Program-made: the position numbers and the translations under genes
Shown: piece after piece, positions 1 through 7,405 of the stretch
Layout of the letters: every line of letters begins with the position of its first letter
How positions within the stretch are numbered: position 1 is the stretch's first letter
Notes under the pieces: generated by a model
The model's database searches: none
What the model was told of the DNA's origin: nothing
What the model saw: the letters and a program-made list of their open reading frames with translations, nothing else
From: DASUAS01 sp963750045
GTDB lineage: Bacteria > Actinomycetota > Acidimicrobiia > IMCC26256 > DASPTH01
Assembly (NCBI GenBank): GCA_963750045.1
Contig: CAVVPD010000007.1
Span: 434,001 to 498,000 of the forward strand
Length of the DNA: 64,000 nucleotides
Reading direction: 5' to 3'

Positions 1-1357
1 AAGTCGGCTTCGCGCACGGACGGCCGCGCGACCTGTGGCGACGCGTGCGGTTCGTCGTGGAGCAGGCGCGCGCCTTTTCGGAGGCCGAGGGAGGCAGCCT
101 GCGCGACTTCCTGCACTGGGCCGATCTCCAGGGCAGCGAGGGCGCGCGCGTCGTCGAGACCGTGCTGCCCGAGACCGACGACGACGCGGTCCGCATCCTC
201 ACCATCCACGGCGCCAAGGGCCTCGAGTTCCCCGTCACCATCGTGTCGGGCATGACGACCCAGGCGAAGACCCGTACCGCGGGCGTGCAGCTGCGGTTCC
301 CCCACGACCGCGACACCTACGCGTTGCGGGTCTCCGCCCGCGTGACCACCGAGGAGTTCGAGCGCTACGAGCCGATCGACGAGCAGATGGACTTCCACGA
401 GAGGCTCCGGCTCCTCTACGTCGCGATGACACGGGCGCGGGACCACCTCGTCGTGTCGGTGCACCGGGCCGCGCGCGAGCCCACCGCCGAACGCACGACC
501 TGGACGCACGCCCAATTGCTCTGGGCGGCCGCGGCGTCCGCGCCGGACTGGGTCGCGTCGTCCGGCGCCCGGCGCGACACCGCCGAATCCGTCCCGACAC
601 CCCCCGACCACGCCGATGCGCCGCTCCCGTGGGCGGCATGGATCGCGGCGCGTGACGACGCGATCGCGCGCGGTGCCCGGCGGCGGGTGCGGTCGGCCAC
701 CGCGATCGCGCGCGGGCCGCCGAGCGGCTCGCCGCGGGCGATCCCGGGCTGGCCAAGGACGCTCGCGACCTCGAGCTCCCCCCTTGGAACAAGGGTCGCT
801 ACGGCACCGCCGTCGGACGCGCCGTGCACGCGGTGCTCCAGACGGTGGATCTCGCCACCGGCGCCGGGCTCGACGACACCGCCGCGGCCCAGGCCGCCGC
901 CGAGGGGATCGTCGGGCGGGAGGCCGCGGTGGCCTCCCGGGCCCGTGCCGCGCTCACCACCGACACGGTGCGCGAAGCGCTGCGGCACGGGTTCCGACGG
1001 GAGATGTACGTCGCCGCGCCGGTCGCCGACGGCACCGGCACCGGCACCGGCACGACGCTCGAGGGCTACGTCGACCTCGTCTATCGGCGCCCGGACGGGC
1101 TCGTGGTGGTCGACTACAAGACCGACACCTGGCGCGACGACGCGGATCTCGACGCCAAGGTGGCGCGCTACCGGCTGCAGGGCGCCTCGTACGCGGTGGC
1201 GCTCGAGCTGGCCACGGGCGAGCACGTCGCCGAGTGCGTGTTCGTGTTCCTGGGCGAGGGGGAGGCCCGGGAACGGGCGGTCAGCGATCTCCCGCGGGCG
1301 ATGGCCGAGGTACGAGCGCTTCTCTCGGGGTCCGACGGAGCCGCCACCACACCATGA
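1..1357 (+). CDS. RecB/AddA-type helicase-nuclease, C-terminal part (5' end outside window, one apparent frameshift)
   Basis: This is the C-terminal part of a UvrD-family helicase fused to a PD-(D/E)XK nuclease, as in AddA/RecB-type recombinational repair enzymes. Reading is open from the window edge. Visible helicase signatures are TIHGAKGLEFPV (motif V region, near base 205) and YVAMTRARDHLVV (motif VI, near 420). The nuclease domain follows with GYVDLVY and VVVDYKTDTW, the usual metal-binding D and D-x-K, then a QGASYAVAL segment matching the QxxxY motif. The two parts lie in different frames and join at about 705-716, in the run atcgcgcgcggg, where one base appears to be missing. I read this as a consensus error. 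The stop is at 1355-1357. AddA versus another RecB-like subfamily cannot be decided without the N-terminus. Confidence 0.8.
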
Positions 1358-1625
1358 CGCCACCGATCGGGCCGGTGACGACGACGAGGGCGGTGTAGCC
1401 CCACGACCACCCGACGTCGGGACGGATGATGACGGTCATGGCGACGAATGCCATCCAGACCAGACCGTGGAAGAAGCCGATGACGGCCTTGAGCGCGTCG
1501 TTGGGGGCGACGATCCAGAAGTAGAAGAGCAGGAGGTACGTGACCGTCTCGAAGAGGGCCATGAACCTGAGCGCCTTGGCCTTGCGTTCGAGCTCGCTGC
1601 TCGTGTCGTCCGCGAAGTCGGGCAC
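1281..1625 (-). CDS. DUF3817 family membrane protein
   Basis: Small integral membrane protein of about 114 residues, resembling the actinobacterial DUF3817 family; its function is unknown to me. Three hydrophobic segments are visible: FMALFETVTYLLLFYFWIV, a central one around AVIGFFHGLVWMAFVAM, and a last one around WGYTALVVVTGPIGGVMVWW. A basic tail follows. I chose the GTG at 1625, which gives the usual family length. Upstream in-frame codons add only low-complexity Ala/Gly/Val sequence and would run into the divergent gene. Its 3' end overlaps the end of the convergent helicase-nuclease gene by 77 bases, so the exact C-terminus deserves caution. Confidence 0.6.
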   Translation of the reverse strand: MPDFADDTSSELERKAKALRFMALFETVTYLLLFYFWIVAPNDALKAVIGFFHGLVWMAFVAMTVIIRPDVGWSWGYTALVVVTGPIGGVMVWWRLRRTPREALVPRPSPAGDR

Positions 1626-1668
1626 AGGAGGCAGAGTAGCGGCGAAGCGCAGCGGATATCCTGGCGGG

Positions 1669-1953
1669 GTGAGCGCCTCCTCCACCCTCGCCGCCACGAC
1701 GGCCCCGGCGCCCGCACCGGTCATCGCACCGGTCCGGACCCCGGTCGAGAGCCCGGCACCGATCGACACCGACGGCGGCGACCACGACCGGTTCGCTCAC
1801 TACGCACGCAAGGACGACGTCGCCCGCGCGTACGTGACCGGCGAAGCGATCACCGCGCTCTGCGGCAAGAAGTGGGTGCCGACGCGCGACCCGTCGCGCT
1901 ACCCCATCTGCCCCACGTGCGTGGAGCGGAAGGCCGCCGGCTGGAAGCTCTAG
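1669..1953 (+). CDS. DUF3039 family zinc-ribbon-like protein
   Basis: Protein of about 94 residues resembling the actinobacterial DUF3039 family. The N-terminal half is an Ala/Pro/Thr-rich linker. The C-terminal half carries the recognisable core: FAHYARKDDVARAYVTG, then TALCGKKWVPTRDPS, then YPICPTCVERK. The three cysteines in this core suggest a zinc knuckle. I chose the GTG at 1669, because sequence further upstream in the same frame overlaps the divergent membrane-protein gene and looks non-coding. The role is unknown. It lies between DUF3817 and an F420-type oxidoreductase, which gives no functional clue. Confidence 0.7.
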   Translation: MSASSTLAATTAPAPAPVIAPVRTPVESPAPIDTDGGDHDRFAHYARKDDVARAYVTGEAITALCGKKWVPTRDPSRYPICPTCVERKAAGWKL

Positions 1954-1960
1954 CCGCCGC

Positions 1961-2797
1961 TCAGCTCCGCAGCGGTTCGAGCGCGCTCGCGAGCTCCTCG
2001 AGCACGTCGGGCGTGTGCGGTGGTTGCAGGTAGACGATCCCGAGATCGAGACCGGCGTCGCCGAAGCGCTTCGCCTGTTCGACCACCTCACTCGTCGAAC
2101 CTCGCAGGTGGGTCGAGACCGTGATCTCGTCCGGGTCGCGGCCCACGTCGGCGCAGTGCGCACGCAACACGTCGCGCTTGGCACCGAACTGCTCGACCGG
2201 GCCGCCCGGGTAGTTCCAGTGCTGTGCGTACCGCGCCACCGAACGCAACGTCCGCCGCTCACCCTGACCACCGATGCAGATCGGTGGATGCGGACGCTGC
2301 ACCGGCTTCGGGTTGCAGCGCGCGTCGGTGAGCTGCACGTAGCGACCGTCGAAGGTGGTGCTGTCGTTGGTCAGCAGACCGATGATCGCCTCGCAGCCTT
2401 CGTCGAACGCGTCGAAGCGCTCGGTGAGCGTTGCGTGCAGGTCGATCCCGTAGGCCTTGGCCTCGACCTCGTTCCACCCCGCACCGATCCCGAGCTCCAG
2501 TCGTCCGCCGGAGACGATGTCGAGGGCGGCAGCCATGTTGGCGAGCACCGCCGGATGACGGTACGGCAGGCCGGTCACCAGCACACCCACCCGCAACCGC
2601 GTGGTGGCCTGCGCCAGCGCGGTGGTGGTGACCCATCCCTCCAGGCACGGCCCGGTGATGTCGTCGGTGAAGATCGGGTAGAAGTGGTCGAAGGTCCAGG
2701 CCGACTCGAAGAGCTCGATGCCGTCGGCGGCCTGCCACACCGCCAGCATGTCGCCCCAGGTGGTGTCCTGCGGTGCGGTTTTCAGTCCGAAGCGCAT
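1961..2797 (-). CDS. luciferase-like (LLM class) F420-dependent oxidoreductase
   Basis: Protein of 278 residues of the bacterial luciferase-like monooxygenase fold, probably using coenzyme F420. It starts MRFGLKTAPQDTTW, the typical first beta strand. Family segments follow: FESAWTFDHFYP, LVTGLPYRHPAVLANMAA, and GRLELGIGAGWNEVEAKAYG, a glycine-rich signature typical of F420-binding members. Later segments are QRPHPPICIGGQGERRTLR and YAQHWNY. The ATG at 2797 is preferred over longer in-frame starts, which add about 60 residues that fit no family member. The substrate cannot be predicted. It is transcribed away from the SQR-like operon, and about 80 bases separate the two starts, so they may share a control region. 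Confidence 0.85.
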   Translation of the reverse strand: MRFGLKTAPQDTTWGDMLAVWQAADGIELFESAWTFDHFYPIFTDDITGPCLEGWVTTTALAQATTRLRVGVLVTGLPYRHPAVLANMAAALDIVSGGRLELGIGAGWNEVEAKAYGIDLHATLTERFDAFDEGCEAIIGLLTNDSTTFDGRYVQLTDARCNPKPVQRPHPPICIGGQGERRTLRSVARYAQHWNYPGGPVEQFGAKRDVLRAHCADVGRDPDEITVSTHLRGSTSEVVEQAKRFGDAGLDLGIVYLQPPHTPDVLEELASALEPLRS

Positions 2798-2879
2798 GTC
2801 GGGAGTCTCGCGCACCGCTCCCTCGAGATCGGGTCGTTCGGCCCTGCCACCGCTCCCTCCGGGTCCATAAGTTGTGAGC

Positions 2880-4130
2880 ATGATGTCGCGGATCGTGATT
2901 CTCGGCGGTGGCACCGGCGGGACGCTGACGGCCAACCGGTTGCGCAAAGCGCTTCCGACCCCGGCGGCGTCGATCACGGTGGTCGACAGCGACGACCGTC
3001 ACGTCTACCAGCCCGGTCTCCTGTTCGTGCCCTTCGGATTGGCCGATCCCGAAGACATCGTGCGCCCACGCTCGCGCCAGCTCCACGCCGGGATCGGGTA
3101 CCACCAGAGCGGGGTCGACCACGTCGACATCGACGCCGAGCGCGTCCACCTCGCCGATGGCTCCGTGCTCGAGTACGACGTGCTCGTCATCGCTTCGGGA
3201 TCACGACTCGTCCCCGAGGAGACCGAGGGACTCACGGGTCCCGGTTGGCTCGACACCGTCCACACGTTCTACGACCTTCCCGGGGCAACCGCGCTCGCAG
3301 CGAAGCTCGCGACCTTCGACCGGGGGCGCCTGGTCGTGAACGTGGTCGACATGCCGATCAAGTGCCCCGTGGCGCCGCTCGAGTTCTGCTTCCTGGCCGA
3401 CTGGTTCTTCCACGAACGGGGCGTACGCGACCAGGTGACGATCACGTTCGTGACGCCCCTCGACGGCGCGTTCACGACGCCGACCGCCTCGAGCACGCTG
3501 GGCGGGATGCTCGCAGAGCGGCAGATCGAGCTGGTGACGGAGTTCAACACGGGTGAGGTCGACGGCACGGGCAGACGTCTCGTCAGCTACGACGATCGCG
3601 AGGTGCCGTTCGATCTGGCGGTCGTGATACCGGTGCACAGCGGCGCCGCCTACATCGGGGGGTCCCCGGGCCTCGGTGACTCGCTCGACTTCGTGTTCAC
3701 CGACGAGCACACCCTCCAATCGAACGTCAAGGCGAACATCTTCGCGATCGGTGACGCGACCGGCCTGCCGATCTCCAAGGCCGGATCGGTGACCCACTAC
3801 GAAGGCGAGACGCTGGTCGAGAACATCCGGCGATTCCTGCTGGGCGAGCCTCTCGACGCGTCGTACGACGGTCACGCCAACTGCTTCATCGAAACCGGCT
3901 TCCACAAGGCGATGCTCATCGACTTCAACTACGAGCAGGAGCCCGTCGGTGGTCATTTCCCCACCAGGGTGGGGCTCCCCCTGCTCAAGGAGTCGCGCCT
4001 CAACCACCTCGGAAAGCTGATGTTCCAGTGGTTCTACTGGCATGCCCTGCTGCCGGGCCGCGACATCCCGGGCATCACGCCGGAGATGCCCGTCGGCGGC
4101 AAGGACCTTCCCGCCGACGCGGCGACCTGA
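2880..4130 (+). CDS. SQR-like FAD-dependent pyridine nucleotide-disulfide oxidoreductase
   Basis: Flavoprotein of about 416 residues, first gene of a three-gene sulfur-type operon. The N-terminus has the Rossmann FAD motif RIVILGGGTGGTLTANRL. A second FAD signature near the C-terminus reads ANIFAIGDATGLPISKAGS. Two cysteine regions match those of sulfide:quinone oxidoreductases: C162 in IKCPVAPLE and C335 in NCFIETGFHKAMLIDF. A role in oxidising sulfide or a protein persulfide to the quinone pool is therefore likely, but the substrate is inferred. The C-terminal WFYWHALLPG segment is hydrophobic, as in membrane-associated SQRs. Start codons at 2874 (GTG), 2880 and 2883 (ATG) are all possible. 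The next gene follows after 29 bases. Confidence 0.75.
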   Translation: MMSRIVILGGGTGGTLTANRLRKALPTPAASITVVDSDDRHVYQPGLLFVPFGLADPEDIVRPRSRQLHAGIGYHQSGVDHVDIDAERVHLADGSVLEYDVLVIASGSRLVPEETEGLTGPGWLDTVHTFYDLPGATALAAKLATFDRGRLVVNVVDMPIKCPVAPLEFCFLADWFFHERGVRDQVTITFVTPLDGAFTTPTASSTLGGMLAERQIELVTEFNTGEVDGTGRRLVSYDDREVPFDLAVVIPVHSGAAYIGGSPGLGDSLDFVFTDEHTLQSNVKANIFAIGDATGLPISKAGSVTHYEGETLVENIRRFLLGEPLDASYDGHANCFIETGFHKAMLIDFNYEQEPVGGHFPTRVGLPLLKESRLNHLGKLMFQWFYWHALLPGRDIPGITPEMPVGGKDLPADAAT

Positions 4131-4159
4131 CCACCACCCCGAGACCGGAGGACCCCACC

Positions 4160-4477
4160 ATGACCACCGAGACGATCGCCGGCGTCGAGGTCGCCCTCAA
4201 CGACGAGGGCTTCCTCGAGCAACCCGACCAGTGGACCGAGGACATGGCGGTCGCGATCGCCAGGCGGGAGGGCATCGATCCGATCACGCCGAGGCACTGG
4301 CAGGTCATCCACTTCATGCGCGACGAATACTTCGCGAAGGGCACCGGCCCCAGCGTCCGTGCACTCGGCAAGACGTCGGGCGTCTCGATCAAGGAGCTCT
4401 ACCAGCTGTTCCCGAAGGGCCCGGCCAAGCTCGCGGCGAAGATCGCGGGCATCCCGAAGCCCCGCGGCTGCATCTAG
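4160..4477 (+). CDS. TusE/DsrC-family sulfur carrier protein with a single C-terminal cysteine
   Basis: Protein of 105 residues of the TusE/DsrC/DsvC family, which carries sulfur as a persulfide on a conserved penultimate cysteine. Family blocks are visible: GFLEQPDQWTEDMAVAIARR, ITPRHWQVIHFMRDEYF, and GVSIKELYQLFPKGPAK. It ends PKPRGCI, giving the expected penultimate Cys (CysA). The second cysteine of true DsrC, eleven residues upstream, is replaced by alanine (KLAAKIAG). That fits a TusE-like or regulatory DsrC-like protein, not the dissimilatory DsrC. It sits between an SQR-like flavoprotein and a DsrE-like protein, which suggests persulfide relay between them. The start ATG follows a ggagg-type ribosome site. 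Confidence 0.85.
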   Translation: MTTETIAGVEVALNDEGFLEQPDQWTEDMAVAIARREGIDPITPRHWQVIHFMRDEYFAKGTGPSVRALGKTSGVSIKELYQLFPKGPAKLAAKIAGIPKPRGCI

Positions 4478-4489
4478 AGAGGAACCCTG

Positions 4490-4957
4490 ATGGCGGACAG
4501 CATCGAGAAGGTGTCGATCGTGATCTCGAAAGGCTCGCTCGAAGGCATCTACCCGGGCCTCATCATGGCCAACGGCGCCCGCGCCGAAGGGATGGAAGCC
4601 AACCTCTTCTTCACGTTCTTCGGCCTCGACGCGATCCACCGGGAACGCATCGAGCACATCAAGGTCGCGACCGTCGGCAACCCGGGCATGCACGTCGCCA
4701 GCCTGGTCGGTGTGCTCCCGGGCATGTCGGCGATCGCCACCAAGATGATGGAGCGGAAGATGTCCGCCCTCGACATCCCCCCGGTCCACGAGTTCATCGA
4801 GATGATCGGCGACACGGGAGCGGGCATGTACGCCTGCAAGGCCTCCGTCGACATGTTCGGGTTCTCCAGGGACGACTTCGTGGAGCAGATCGAGGACATC
4901 ATCACGGTCGGCGAGTTCTACGAGAAGGCCGCCGGCGGCCAGATCATCTTCACCTGA
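4490..4957 (+). CDS. DsrE/DsrF-like (DsrE2-type) sulfur relay protein
   Basis: Protein of 155 residues resembling the DsrE/DsrF/DrsH and DsrE2 peroxiredoxin-like group, which moves persulfide sulfur. It begins KVSIVISKGSLEGIYPGLIM, the first beta strand and helix of the fold. It carries FFTFFGLDAIHRE and a single conserved-looking cysteine in MYACKASVDMFG, at the position where DsrE2-type proteins hold their active cysteine. The only Cys in the protein is this one. A good ribosome site (agaggaa) precedes the ATG. It is the last gene of the operon with the SQR-like and TusE-like proteins. No dsrAB, rdsr or tus genes are visible nearby. Confidence 0.8.
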   Translation: MADSIEKVSIVISKGSLEGIYPGLIMANGARAEGMEANLFFTFFGLDAIHRERIEHIKVATVGNPGMHVASLVGVLPGMSAIATKMMERKMSALDIPPVHEFIEMIGDTGAGMYACKASVDMFGFSRDDFVEQIEDIITVGEFYEKAAGGQIIFT

Positions 4958-5022
4958 GTGCGCACACCGCCGCGGCCCGCGCCCGCAGGAGGCCGGTCCC
5001 CGCCGCTCGGTACGATTGAGGG

Positions 5023-6108
5023 ATGCCCCCTGATCCCGAGTGGAGGTCCCCGCGCGGGCGGCGGGCGGCCGAACGATCCCGTGCCTACCGCCGCAACATC
5101 GCCACCGTGATGGTCCTCGCGGCGATGCTGACGCCGTTGGCGCTCGCGTCGGTGTGGGTCCTCAGCAACGTCGCGCACTCGACCGCGGGCGACGCGGACG
5201 TCGTGGTCGAGCTGCAACAGGGGTGGACCTCCGCTCAGGTGGGAGACGCGTTGCAGACGGCGGGCGTCATCGACTCCTCCGCCGCGTACCAGGCGGTCTT
5301 CGCGAGCGCCGGCTTCCCCGACGGGTACGCGTTCCCCGCCGGACGCTACGACTTCGTCGCGAACAGCGCGCCTCGCGAAGCGCTCGACACGCTGCGCGGT
5401 GGACCTCGCCGGATCGTCCCCGACCTCGAGCTCCTCCTGCCGCCGGGCCTCACCCTGGCGCAGATCGCCGACCGGGTGGGCAAGCTCGAGGGCAAGAGCG
5501 CGCAACGGTTCCTCGACGTCGTGAACTCGGGAACGGTGCGATCGCGCTACGAGCCCGACGGCGTCAACTCCCTCGAGGGTCTCACGTGGCCCGACACGTA
5601 CTTCATCGGCGCCAACGAGACCGAGACCGAGATCCTCCAGAAGATCGTCAACCAGTTCGACGCCAAGGCCGACGCCGTCGGCCTGGCCGGGGCGGGCGCC
5701 GAGAACGGTGGGCAGTCGCCCTACCAGACGATCGTCACCGCGTCGCTCATCCAGGCCGAGGCCGGCAGCAAGGACGATGCCCCCCTCATCTCGTCGGTGA
5801 TCGTGAACCGCATGAAGGAGGGGATGCCCCTCCAGATCGACGCCACGCTCTGCTACGCGAAGGGCGGGTGCCCGCCGGTGCCCACCGACGCGGACCGCAA
5901 GCTCGACTCGCCGTACAACACCTACCGGATCACCGGCCTCCCGCCCACGCCGATCAAGACGGTGAGCGAGGTCGCGCTGCTCGCCGCGTTGCACCCCGCG
6001 CCGGTGCCGTACCTTTACTACGTGTCGGACAAGAACGGGAAGACGTACTTCGCGACGACGCTGGCGGAGCACGAACGCAACGTCGCAAAGGCACGGAGTG
6101 TCGGGTGA
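5023..6108 (+). CDS. mltG: endolytic transglycosylase MltG
   Basis: Protein of 361 residues, membrane-anchored murein endolytic transglycosylase of the YceG/MltG family. It cleaves nascent glycan strands and so limits their length. An N-terminal cytoplasmic basic stretch is followed by one transmembrane segment (residues about 25-50), then a LysM-like part, then the catalytic domain. The catalytic glutamate is E246 in ASLIQAEA. Family signatures are PYNTYRITGLPPTPI and PYLYYVSDKNGKTYF, ending in TLAEHERNV. A ribosome site (gaggg) precedes the ATG. In many actinomycetes this gene lies between ruvX and aroE; neither is present here, so the locus is rearranged. Confidence 0.93.
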   Translation: MPPDPEWRSPRGRRAAERSRAYRRNIATVMVLAAMLTPLALASVWVLSNVAHSTAGDADVVVELQQGWTSAQVGDALQTAGVIDSSAAYQAVFASAGFPDGYAFPAGRYDFVANSAPREALDTLRGGPRRIVPDLELLLPPGLTLAQIADRVGKLEGKSAQRFLDVVNSGTVRSRYEPDGVNSLEGLTWPDTYFIGANETETEILQKIVNQFDAKADAVGLAGAGAENGGQSPYQTIVTASLIQAEAGSKDDAPLISSVIVNRMKEGMPLQIDATLCYAKGGCPPVPTDADRKLDSPYNTYRITGLPPTPIKTVSEVALLAALHPAPVPYLYYVSDKNGKTYFATTLAEHERNVAKARSVG

Positions 6109-6121
6109 GGAGGCGAGGCGC

Positions 6122-6784
6122 GTGACGCCCACATTGCTCGGTCCGCGCTTCGCGCGCGGTCGAGTGGGCCTCGAAGCTCCACGACGGTCAGACGCGCAAG
6201 GGCACCGACGTGCCGTACGTCTCGCACCTGCTGGGCGTGGCCGCGCTGGTCCTCGAGGACGGCGGCACCGAGCACGAGGCGATCGCCGCGTTGCTGCACG
6301 ACGCGATCGAGGACGCGGGCGTCAAACCCAAGAAGATCCGGCGCCGCTTCGGACGCAAGGTGGCGCGCATCGTCAAGGGCTGCACGGAGACGCTCGGCGG
6401 CGAGCGGCCGAAGCGCAAGCACCGCGGCGCGGCCACGTGGCGCGCGCGCGCAAGGAGGAGTCGCTCGCCCATCTGCACGACCCCGCCACGCCCACACCGG
6501 TGCTCCGGGTGCGCACCGCCGACACCCTCGCCAACGCCCGGTCGATCGTCGCCGACCTCCGCCGCTACGGTCCCGAGACCTGGCAGCGGTTCCACGCGGG
6601 GGCCGTCGACCAGCTCTGGTACTACCGGTCGGTGGCCATCGTCGTGGGCCGGCGCCACCCCGGCCCCCTCAGCGACGAGCTCCGGTCGACCGTCGGCGAG
6701 ATGGAGCACCTCGCCGGCTGGTGGTTCGACGTCGGCGACCCCCAACCCGGGAGTCCCGCAGCGGGTGAAGCCGATCCCGGCTAG
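6122..6784 (+). CDS. HD-domain hydrolase of the RelA/SpoT hydrolase type (two apparent frameshifts)
   Basis: About 220 residues once two frame changes are repaired. The HD domain looks like the ppGpp-hydrolase half of RelA/SpoT proteins: KLHDGQTRKG, PYVSHLLGVA, ALLHDAIEDAG (HD and ED metal and catalytic residues) and RTADTLANARSI (last metal Asp). No synthetase or TGS domain follows, so it could be a small stand-alone hydrolase of ppGpp or another phosphorylated compound; the substrate is inferred. Frame changes lie at about 6155 and 6447, both in cgcgcg runs, and they compensate each other. I read them as consensus errors. The start is a GTG at 6122, close behind mltG. The stop overlaps the stop of the next, convergent gene. 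Confidence 0.65.
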   Translation: MTPTLLGPRFARGRVGLEAPRRSDAQGHRRAVRLAPAGRGRAGPRGRRHRARGDRRVAARRDRGRGRQTQEDPAPLRTQGGAHRQGLHGDARRRAAEAQAPRRGHVARARKEESLAHLHDPATPTPVLRVRTADTLANARSIVADLRRYGPETWQRFHAGAVDQLWYYRSVAIVVGRRHPGPLSDELRSTVGEMEHLAGWWFDVGDPQPGSPAAGEADPG

Positions 6785-7275
6785 GCGGTCGCGCGGTCTC
6801 CGCCGGCACGCGGCCCGGCGGGAAGCCCACAGGCCTCGCGTGCCTGGCGCAGCGCGTCTCGTTGCTCCTGGCTGAGCTGCGGGCGGGAACCGTCGGCCGG
6901 CTTCACCGGCAAGGTGACCCCCTCGTCCGCCAGGCACTGCTTCTGGGCGTCGCTGAGCGACGGATGCGGTCCGTGGCCACGCACGGTCCTCGGGGGGAGA
7001 CCGCACGCCTCGCGTGCCTGGCGCAGCGCGTCTCGTTGCTCCTGGCTGAGCTGCGGGCGGGAACCGTCGGCCGGCTTCACCGGCAAGGTGACCCCCTCGT
7101 CCGCCAGGCACTGCTTCTGGGCGTCGCTGAGCGACGGATGCGCGGCACCCGAACCCGTGGCGCCAGCGGTGTCCGCGGTGGCGAGGGAGTTCAGCGCCAG
7201 CACCGGCAACGCGGCGAGGGCGAAGAACCCGACGACCTGGACGAGTCCTCTCCGGATTCCGGGCTTCACGTTCAC
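6781..7275 (-). CDS. secreted protein with two identical tandem repeats
   Basis: About 164 residues, function unknown. The N-terminus looks like a signal peptide: basic KPGIRRG followed by a hydrophobic core around VVGFFALAALPVLAL. The mature part holds two 58-residue units. Each contains HPSLSDAQKQCLADEGVTLP, then KPADGSRPQLSQEQRD and ALRQAREACGLP, with two cysteines per unit that could form a disulfide. The units are identical at the DNA level over 136 bases. The GTG at 7275 is chosen because a strong ribosome site (ggagggg) lies just upstream. A single-unit relative would be a small helical, two-Cys secreted domain; I do not recognise it. Confidence 0.6.
   Translation of the reverse strand: MNVKPGIRRGLVQVVGFFALAALPVLALNSLATADTAGATGSGAAHPSLSDAQKQCLADEGVTLPVKPADGSRPQLSQEQRDALRQAREACGLPPRTVRGHGPHPSLSDAQKQCLADEGVTLPVKPADGSRPQLSQEQRDALRQAREACGLPAGPRAGGDRATA
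6833..7142. repeat. perfect 136-bp tandem duplication (period 174 bp)
   Basis: Bases 6833-6968 and 7007-7142 are identical by direct reading. The period of 174 bases equals 58 codons, so the duplication preserves the reading frame of the secreted protein on the minus strand. The 38-base linkers differ. Perfect identity implies a recent duplication or active homogenisation. Confidence 0.9.
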
Positions 7276-7405
7276 CAAACTCCCCTCCGACGGAACCTTC
7301 CGACGGCGATCTTCCCGCGAGTCACCTGTGACGAGCCTGAACGTGCCCCGTGCTCGCGCGGCATCTGGTCCGTTCCACCTCATGAGCACTCATTAGCATC
7401 AGCGC

